This document shows, in pieces, positions 60,041 through 64,000 of a stretch of 64,000 bases of DNA. Positions within the stretch are counted from its first letter, which is position 1. Each line of letters starts with the position of its first letter. The stretch spans positions 34,755 through 98,754 of the forward strand of contig NZ_KB898632.1 of NCBI RefSeq assembly GCF_000377705.1. Reading direction: 5' to 3'. The notes under the pieces are model-generated. The model was not told where the DNA came from, ran no database searches, and worked only from the letters and a program-made list of their open reading frames with translations. The stretch comes from Salsuginibacillus kocurii DSM 18087. Its GTDB lineage: Bacteria > Bacillota > Bacilli > Bacillales > Marinococcaceae. Position numbers and translations under genes: made by a program.

Positions 60041-60311
60041 AGAGGCTGGGACATAACCTTTTAAAATAAGTAAACCCCGTCCTATGATTACCATTTTTAA
60101 AATCATAGGACGGGGTGTGTACTATGCCCAGTCATAAAGTTTTTCTTTCTGCAGCCACGGTTTCAAATTCCTTCAACTCACTCTCGTTCGTTTTAGGTGA
60201 TTTTCAGCTCGTGCTGTTACCACAGGGTCGTAGCATTTTGCCTCCCTACTTAGTAAACCAACTTTATGGTTCGACTATTAAACCGCCTTCTAAACGTTTG
60301 TCCCGGCCTCA
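60041..60311. mobile_element. MITE-like element with GAGGCTGGGACA ends
   Basis: GAGGCTGGGACA at 60041-60052 and TGTCCCGGCCTC at 60300-60311 are inverted repeats (11 of 12). The interior of about 245 bases has no gene but includes a perfect 15-bp hairpin (60075-60115). Ends of the GAGGCTGGGACA kind are common beside IS1182-like transposases in Bacillota, so this may be a non-autonomous derivative. Confidence 0.5.
60075..60115. repeat. 15-bp perfect hairpin inside the MITE-like element
   Basis: CCCCGTCCTATGATT / AATCATAGGACGGGG around an 11-base loop. No T run follows on the + strand; TTTACTTATTTT follows on the - strand, so it could also terminate leftward transcription from the next gene. 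Confidence 0.6.
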
Positions 60312-60332
60312 TTTTTTATAACAATCATCTAT

Positions 60333-61241
60333 CTAGCGAGGTAAGACATTATAGTAATAAGCAGCAGCCGTAGAACGATCTGCTTCTGTCCGCACCGCCA
60401 ACCGATAGTCTCCTGTGTCATAGGCAAGTGTCGTATACATGCCTTCTTCTGTATAATCAGGCTCTCCGAACGCATCCACGACATCCTGCACTGTATTGCC
60501 ATCCAAAAGGGCTTGAATCTCCGTCACTTCTCCTTGAGAGACAATGTCTCGTTCATACCACTCTTCCTGAGCACTTTCACCGTTATCTGCCCCTAAAAAG
60601 GTGACCGCATAATCGCCATAGGTTAGATAAGGTACATCTCCACTATCCGGCGTTCCATCTGATCTCCCGTCCGGAAGACCGTACTCATTAATTACCTCGG
60701 CTACGCTCCATTCTTCAAGGTCATACGGAAACGGTCCCACTTGCCCAGCTTCCGCATCCTGTAACGTTTCTTCACCTAGCGGGGGAAGCGCAAAGTCATG
60801 AGAAGAGGCTGTGCCGTCATTGACGTGAATCATGTTCACCTCTTGGCCCCAGTCCACCTGATAGCCGCTTGCTTCGCTAATGAAGCGGAGCGGAATGATG
60901 GCCCGTTCATTTTCCACCCGTGGCGCTATATCAAGCTCATGCGTTTTACCATTAACCGTAGCTTCTGTCTCCCCAATCGTTAATTCAATTTGATCCCCTT
61001 CAGGCGAGGTCGTTTCAATCGTCTGTGTTTCTTGGTCCCATCTCACTTCCACGTCAAGAGCTTCCATAACAGCCCGATATTCCACCAGTGTCCGTCCATC
61101 CTCAATCTGGGGCTCATTTGTCATCACCGGCTCTTGGTCGTTCACATACACAAGTGTCGGTCCACCTTCAGCCTTTGCCTGCGTCACCACTAAGCTGCCC
61201 GCCACAGCTAGAACGATGCCAGTCAGCACATACCGTTTCAT
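60333..61241 (-). CDS. Secreted copper-amine-oxidase-like N-terminal domain protein
   Basis: 302 residues from ATG 61241 after AAGGAGGGCG. Signal peptide MKRYVLTGIVLAVAGSLVVT with AKA cleavage at about residue 24. Residues about 30-145 form a Cu_amine_oxidN1/stalk domain: VYVNDQEPVMTNEPQIEDGR, VEYRAVMEALDVEVRWD and IIPLRFISEASGYQVDW. The C-terminal half has two similar segments, EYGLPDGRSDG and AFGEPDYTEEG, perhaps a duplicated fold. Very acidic, fitting a salt-adapted surface protein. Cell-wall association is usual for the stalk domain. Confidence 0.85.
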   Translation of the reverse strand: MKRYVLTGIVLAVAGSLVVTQAKAEGGPTLVYVNDQEPVMTNEPQIEDGRTLVEYRAVMEALDVEVRWDQETQTIETTSPEGDQIELTIGETEATVNGKTHELDIAPRVENERAIIPLRFISEASGYQVDWGQEVNMIHVNDGTASSHDFALPPLGEETLQDAEAGQVGPFPYDLEEWSVAEVINEYGLPDGRSDGTPDSGDVPYLTYGDYAVTFLGADNGESAQEEWYERDIVSQGEVTEIQALLDGNTVQDVVDAFGEPDYTEEGMYTTLAYDTGDYRLAVRTEADRSTAAAYYYNVLPR

Positions 61242-61419
61242 AATCGCCCTCCTTATAATCGTCTCTTCTCCCATCTTATCTGGAAAAATGACCTCCTATG
61301 AATATCACATTCAGCTACGATCATAGTGACTACCTCATTCGTTATAAAGGGGATAATATAAGTAGATGGTAGAGTAGGGCTAGACAAGTTGGGAGCAGTT
61401 CAGCCCGTATACAATACAG

Positions 61420-61450
61420 AAAACGTAAGCCGGACTAGGCCAGCTTACGT
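61420..61450 (-). terminator. Terminator of the first yflT-like gene
   Basis: Arms ACGTAAGC (61423-61430) and GCTTACGT (61443-61450), followed on the - strand by TTTTC. Confidence 0.65.
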
Positions 61451-61819
61451 AATATTTCCAGACATTGATACATTCGCTTCTTTGTCACTAATTACAATCA
61501 GGACATTGCCTTCATTCAGCTTTTCTTCAAGTTGGTCTGCTTCACCGCCATCAAAACCTAACGTTTCGAGCTTGCCTTGCAATTCATCTCGTCGGTTGCG
61601 AAAAATATTTTTAAAGGTTGTCCAAAATGGCTGCTGCCCTTCAAACATGTGGTTGGCTTGAGCGTTGACGGCAAGCGCTTCAGTGCGTTCAGGGTCATGC
61701 GATAATATAAAAATATCTTCTTCATTTACCCCATGTTCTTTAAGCTCTTTTACTTTTGCAATCACATCGTCATCATGATAAAACTCTTGATAAGGTAAAC
61801 TTACATTCTCACTCATAAA
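61445..61819 (-). CDS. General stress protein, YflT domain (copy 1)
   Basis: 124 residues from ATG 61819 after AAGGAGGGG. YflT/GSP17M domain: LPYQEFYHDDDVIAKVKELK, NEEDIFILSHDPERTEALA, then RNRRDELQGKLETLGFDGGE and ADQLEEKLNEGNVLIVISD. B. subtilis YflT and its relatives are sigma-B-dependent stress proteins of unknown function. A good sigma-B-type promoter lies 43-68 bases upstream. About 50 per cent identical by eye to the neighbouring copy, so a tandem duplication. Confidence 0.9.
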   Translation of the reverse strand, partial: FMSENVSLPYQEFYHDDDVIAKVKELKEHGVNEEDIFILSHDPERTEALAVNAQANHMFEGQQPFWTTFKNIFRNRRDELQGKLETLGFDGGEADQLEEKLNEGNVLIVISDKEANVSMSGNIT

Positions 61820-61861
61820 CGCTCCCCTCCTTATAGGAAGTGAACCAGGGATATAAATAAA

Positions 61862-61887
61862 ATACCTTCTTTCACCCCTCAATAAAC
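61862..61887 (-). promoter_or_regulatory. Sigma-B-like promoter of yflT-like copy 1
   Basis: Leftward GTTTAT (61887-61882), 14 bases, AGGTAT (61867-61862): one mismatch to consensus in each box. Confidence 0.7.
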
Positions 61888-61941
61888 ATCGTTCGAGCTC
61901 ACTCACATCCCGTTTTATCTTTTTCTAACGAGACTAGTAAT

Positions 61942-62283
61942 CTATTCGATCGAAGCATGCTCATCTGTAAGCACTACGATAACTTTCCCTTCATCTAATT
62001 TACCTTCTAGCTGTTCGGCTTTTTCTTCGCCATACCCTAAGCTTTCAAATTGTGCTCGTAATTCATCACCACGTTTACGGAACACATTCTTCATAGCCGT
62101 AGAGACATTTTCATCTTCTGCAGAGACAACATTGGACTCCGCCTGTTTAGCCAAACGGTCCGTGCGGTCGCTGTCATGCGTTAAAATGTACACATCTTTC
62201 TCATTGACTCCGTTGTCTAGTAAGTTTTGCACTTTGGCAATGACTTCTTCATCATTATAAAACTCCTGATGTGATAAACTCAT
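61942..62283 (-). CDS. General stress protein, YflT domain (copy 2)
   Basis: 113 residues from ATG 62283 after AAAGGAGG. Same domain as the next gene: SHQEFYNDEEVIAKVQNLLD, NEKDVYILTHDSDRTDRLAK, then RKRGDELRAQFESLGYGEEK and EGKVIVVLTDE. It has its own sigma-B-like promoter, so the two copies need not be one operon. Function unknown; general stress protection inferred from regulation of relatives. Confidence 0.9.
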   Translation of the reverse strand: MSLSHQEFYNDEEVIAKVQNLLDNGVNEKDVYILTHDSDRTDRLAKQAESNVVSAEDENVSTAMKNVFRKRGDELRAQFESLGYGEEKAEQLEGKLDEGKVIVVLTDEHASIE

Positions 62284-62333
62284 CTCGTACAACCTCCTTT
62301 ATAATGAACATGCCTTGATTGGTTACTGATTCA

Positions 62334-62360
62334 TTTCCCATCCGATGATACTAAGTAAAC
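62334..62360 (-). promoter_or_regulatory. Sigma-B-like promoter of yflT-like copy 2
   Basis: Leftward GTTTAC (62360-62355), 15 bases, GGGAAA (62339-62334). Confidence 0.5.
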
Positions 62361-62402
62361 TTGCTATTTCAGCTATAATTTTTTGAATAGTTTTATTTTT
62401 GC

Positions 62403-62431
62403 TTGCTAACTGGGATGGCATTCGATATACT
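62403..62431 (+). promoter_or_regulatory. Promoter of the TPP riboswitch-tenA unit
   Basis: TTGCTA (62403-62408), a 17-base spacer and TATACT (62426-62431). It lies about 20 bases before the riboswitch. Confidence 0.65.
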
Positions 62432-62453
62432 TAAATTGTAAATTCTTATAAAC

Positions 62454-62540
62454 GACCACTAGGGGAGCCATATTGGCTGAGACAAGTTACCTTGGACCCT
62501 TAGAACCTGATCTGGTTCATACCAGCGGAGGAAAGTGGAC
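62454..62540 (+). promoter_or_regulatory. TPP riboswitch
   Basis: Thi-box landmarks are all present in order: closing stem CCACT/AGTGG, AGGGGAGCC, GGCTGAGACA, GACCCTTAGAACCTGATCTG and ATACCAGCGGAGGAAAGTGG. It binds thiamine pyrophosphate; with the terminator at 62608-62645 it should switch off tenA when thiamine is plentiful. Confidence 0.95.
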
Positions 62541-62607
62541 ACAGGCACACTAACAGCATCTAGCTTGGAAACATCCATAGTAAAACTGTTTCCTTGATTG
62601 ATAAGCT

Positions 62608-62645
62608 AAAGCCTGCAGCTTCCTCTTTAAGCTGCAGGCTTTTTT
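62608..62645 (+). terminator. Riboswitch-controlled intrinsic terminator
   Basis: AAGCCTGCAGCTT / AAGCTGCAGGCTT stem of 13 bp, then a T run, between the TPP aptamer and tenA. Confidence 0.88.
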
Positions 62646-62705
62646 CATTCTTCTATGTAGGTGTCCTCTCTTTCTGGTCGTAAACACATTGAGGAGGCGA
62701 TGTTT

Positions 62706-63398
62706 TTGACGTTTAGCGAACAACTGCGGAAGGAAAGCGACCCGATCTTTGAAGCCATATTCGCCCACCCGTTTGTCCAGGGCATAGCTGAAGGCACGGT
62801 GCCAAAGGAGTCTCTCATTCATTATGTGAAGCAAGACTATGAATACTTGAGTACCTTCTGCCGCATTTACGGACTAGCTATTTCAAAATGTGACCAGCGC
62901 GAAGACATGGCTTTTTTCCAGGAACAAATTGCATTTGTGTTAAATGATGAAGTCCACCCTCACAATAATTTCTGCGAAGTAGCCGGCGTCACCTATAAAG
63001 ACCTGCAAGCTTCTCCCCTGGCGCCAACCGCTCATCATTATACGCGCCATATGTTAGAAGCCGCGCATAATGGCAGCTTAGGAGAGACACTAACCGCACT
63101 TGCACCCTGCCCATGGACGTATTATGAAATTGGGTTGCGCTTAATGGAAGAAGTAAAGCCAGATGAGAACCACCCTTTTAATGAATGGATCCGATTTTAT
63201 GCAACCGAGGAAGTTAAAGACATCGTAAACAACTTCAAAGAAAAGATTGACCGTTCTGCAGAACTTGCAGGAGAAAGCGAACGCGAACGCATGCGTGATC
63301 ATTTTCTCAAAAGCTGCCAATTGGAACACCAATTTTGGACAATGGCATACGAGCAAGAAACATGGCCGGTTCAGCTTTCAGAAAAATATTATGTTTAA
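62706..63398 (+). CDS. tenA: Aminopyrimidine aminohydrolase TenA
   Basis: About 231 residues, a helical homotetrameric enzyme that salvages thiamine breakdown products by removing the amino group of aminomethyl-pyrimidine. Markers: TFSEQLRKESDPIFEAIFAH, PFVQGIAEGTVPKESLIHYV, the active cysteine in ALAPCPWTYYEIG, and the late QLEHQFWTMAYEQE with the conserved Glu. The TTG at 62706, nine bases after GAGGAGG, gives the family's usual N-terminus; an ATG at 62700 is close to that site. Its position under a TPP riboswitch confirms the role. Confidence 0.93.
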   Translation: MTFSEQLRKESDPIFEAIFAHPFVQGIAEGTVPKESLIHYVKQDYEYLSTFCRIYGLAISKCDQREDMAFFQEQIAFVLNDEVHPHNNFCEVAGVTYKDLQASPLAPTAHHYTRHMLEAAHNGSLGETLTALAPCPWTYYEIGLRLMEEVKPDENHPFNEWIRFYATEEVKDIVNNFKEKIDRSAELAGESERERMRDHFLKSCQLEHQFWTMAYEQETWPVQLSEKYYV

Positions 63399-63494
63399 CA
63401 TCTATCGCCACGGGTATTGGTGCCAATAGAGCAGTCTGCTTACTTGCTCGTAAGCGTTCTAAGTAACACCTCTCAATTTCACCCTCACCCCGCA

Positions 63495-63529
63495 AAAGGG
63501 GCTGTCCCAAACAAAAGGGCAGCCCCTTT
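63495..63529 (+). terminator. Terminator after tenA
   Basis: AAAGGGGCTG (63495-63504) with CAGCCCCTTT (63520-63529), plus inner CCC/GGG pairs. Confidence 0.75.
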
Positions 63530-63714
63530 AGTCATCCTATGAAAATATGAAAACTAGATGCTTTCGTTTGCGACGCCGCACACATTGGCGGTGACACGGC
63601 AGGTAATGCTCATGAAACCGCACTCGAAAACCGTCACGCTGCACTAAGATGTCGGCACACGGCACTACTATCGCTTCACGCCGCACTCCGTCCTCGTCAC
63701 TGTGCAAGCGGAAG
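63530..63714. other. Noncoding stretch before the insertion sequence
   Basis: Rich in short CGCAC/GGCAC words, but with no clear hairpin or gene. Confidence 0.3.
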
Positions 63715-64000
63715 TGGACCGGTTACACTTATTTGGACAGATATTATAAGTTGCTCTAAGATTAAAGTAAGGTAATAAAGGAGTGGATATCATGTCCAGA
63801 CAAAAAAGACAGCACTTCTCTCAATCTTTTAAAGAACAAATCGTTCAATTGAGAGCTTCGGGAAAACCCCGTCAAGAGATTTTGAAGGAATACGGAATGT
63901 CGCCTTCTGTATTAGATAAGTGGGTACGTCAATCCAAACAAGGTGAGTCTTTTAGTGAGCGGGAAAACCGTACGACCGAACAAGAAGAACTCCTTCAATT
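63715..64000 (+). mobile_element. Left end of an IS3-family insertion sequence
   Basis: The element seems to begin near TGGACCGGTTACACTTATTT at 63715, a TGGAC-type terminal sequence, and 77 bases later carries the first transposase gene. It runs off the window. Confidence 0.65.
63792..64000 (+). CDS. IS3-family transposase OrfA (partial)
   Basis: At least 69 residues from ATG 63792 after AAAGGAGTGG: MSRQKRQHFSQSFKEQIVQL, then ASGKPRQEILKEYGMSPSVL and DKWVRQSKQGES. This is the helix-turn-helix of IS3-group OrfA, which binds the element ends; the catalytic OrfB, made by frameshifting, would follow outside the window. The last codons (TEQEELLQ) begin the usual leucine-zipper region. Intact as far as seen. 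Confidence 0.88.
   Translation, partial: MSRQKRQHFSQSFKEQIVQLRASGKPRQEILKEYGMSPSVLDKWVRQSKQGESFSERENRTTEQEELLQ

Overview
The window looks like chromosome of a moderately halophilic or alkaliphilic member of the Bacillaceae (Bacillota). Ribosome binding sites are strong and AGGAGG-like, base composition is low to middling GC, many secreted proteins are very acidic, and the closest relatives I recognise are Bacillus genes (sasA, xerS, yflT, tenA, rhaEW, ars). Candidate sigma-A, sigma-B and sigma-D type promoters are visible. I see no rRNA or tRNA genes.

Layout. 1-9747: a leftward operon (small alarmone synthetase, membrane protein, TetR regulator, broken MFS gene) behind a promoter with a perfect TetR-type operator; a BASS-type transporter; a chemoreceptor; a TetR-controlled ABC exporter. 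9930-10260: an apparent type I toxin-antitoxin locus with a 27-residue holin-like toxin. 10563-13684: xerS, a lipoprotein, an AAC(3)-like acetyltransferase and a tiny gene with its own operator and terminator. 13853-20676: a glycine/sarcosine/betaine reductase-like operon with two selenoproteins, each interrupted by an in-frame TGA followed by a bSECIS-like hairpin, plus dedicated thioredoxin and thioredoxin reductase and a TetR regulator. 21276-22175: aldo/keto reductase. 22182-26092: a gas-vesicle cluster (A-O-F-G-L-S-K-J) flanked by two direct copies of a dispersed repeat; its GvpA carries a tail of about 200 residues. 27458-32589: an MntP/YtaF-like membrane protein and a divergent arsenic island (arsBCR and arsDA). 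32788-42500: housekeeping and transport genes (SulP, HD phosphohydrolase, FAD monooxygenase, ion channel, GrpB, MFS, YrzI-like, a two-component system, an Mrr-like membrane nuclease), with decayed fragments of aroA and an aspartokinase gene nearby. 43107-54062: a sugar ABC transporter and DeoR regulator plus a rhamnose operon (rhaEW, an ASRT-like gene, rhaI, rhaB). 54699-63398: epoxide hydrolase-like protein, catalase, MFS pump, two YflT stress proteins with sigma-B-like promoters, and tenA under a TPP riboswitch. 63715-64000: left end of an IS3-family element.

How the parts fit. The reductase genes would channel electrons from NADPH through TrxB and TrxA to selenoprotein A; selenoprotein B would activate the substrate, and GrdC would process the acyl product. 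grdD (the PlsX-like partner) is absent and the GrdE homologue seems to lack its self-cleavage cysteine, so this may be a variant pathway. The rhamnose genes would import sugar, isomerise it (RhaI), phosphorylate it (RhaB), then cleave and oxidise it (RhaEW). A shared AT-rich motif upstream of both the transporter and rhaEW supports one DeoR regulon.

The most unusual items are the split selenoprotein operon, the long-tailed GvpA, the type I toxin locus with self-pairing mRNA ends, the ASRT protein in a rhamnose operon, and the alarmone synthetase in a TetR-controlled unit. All assignments were made by reading the sequence and recognising families; no database search was run.
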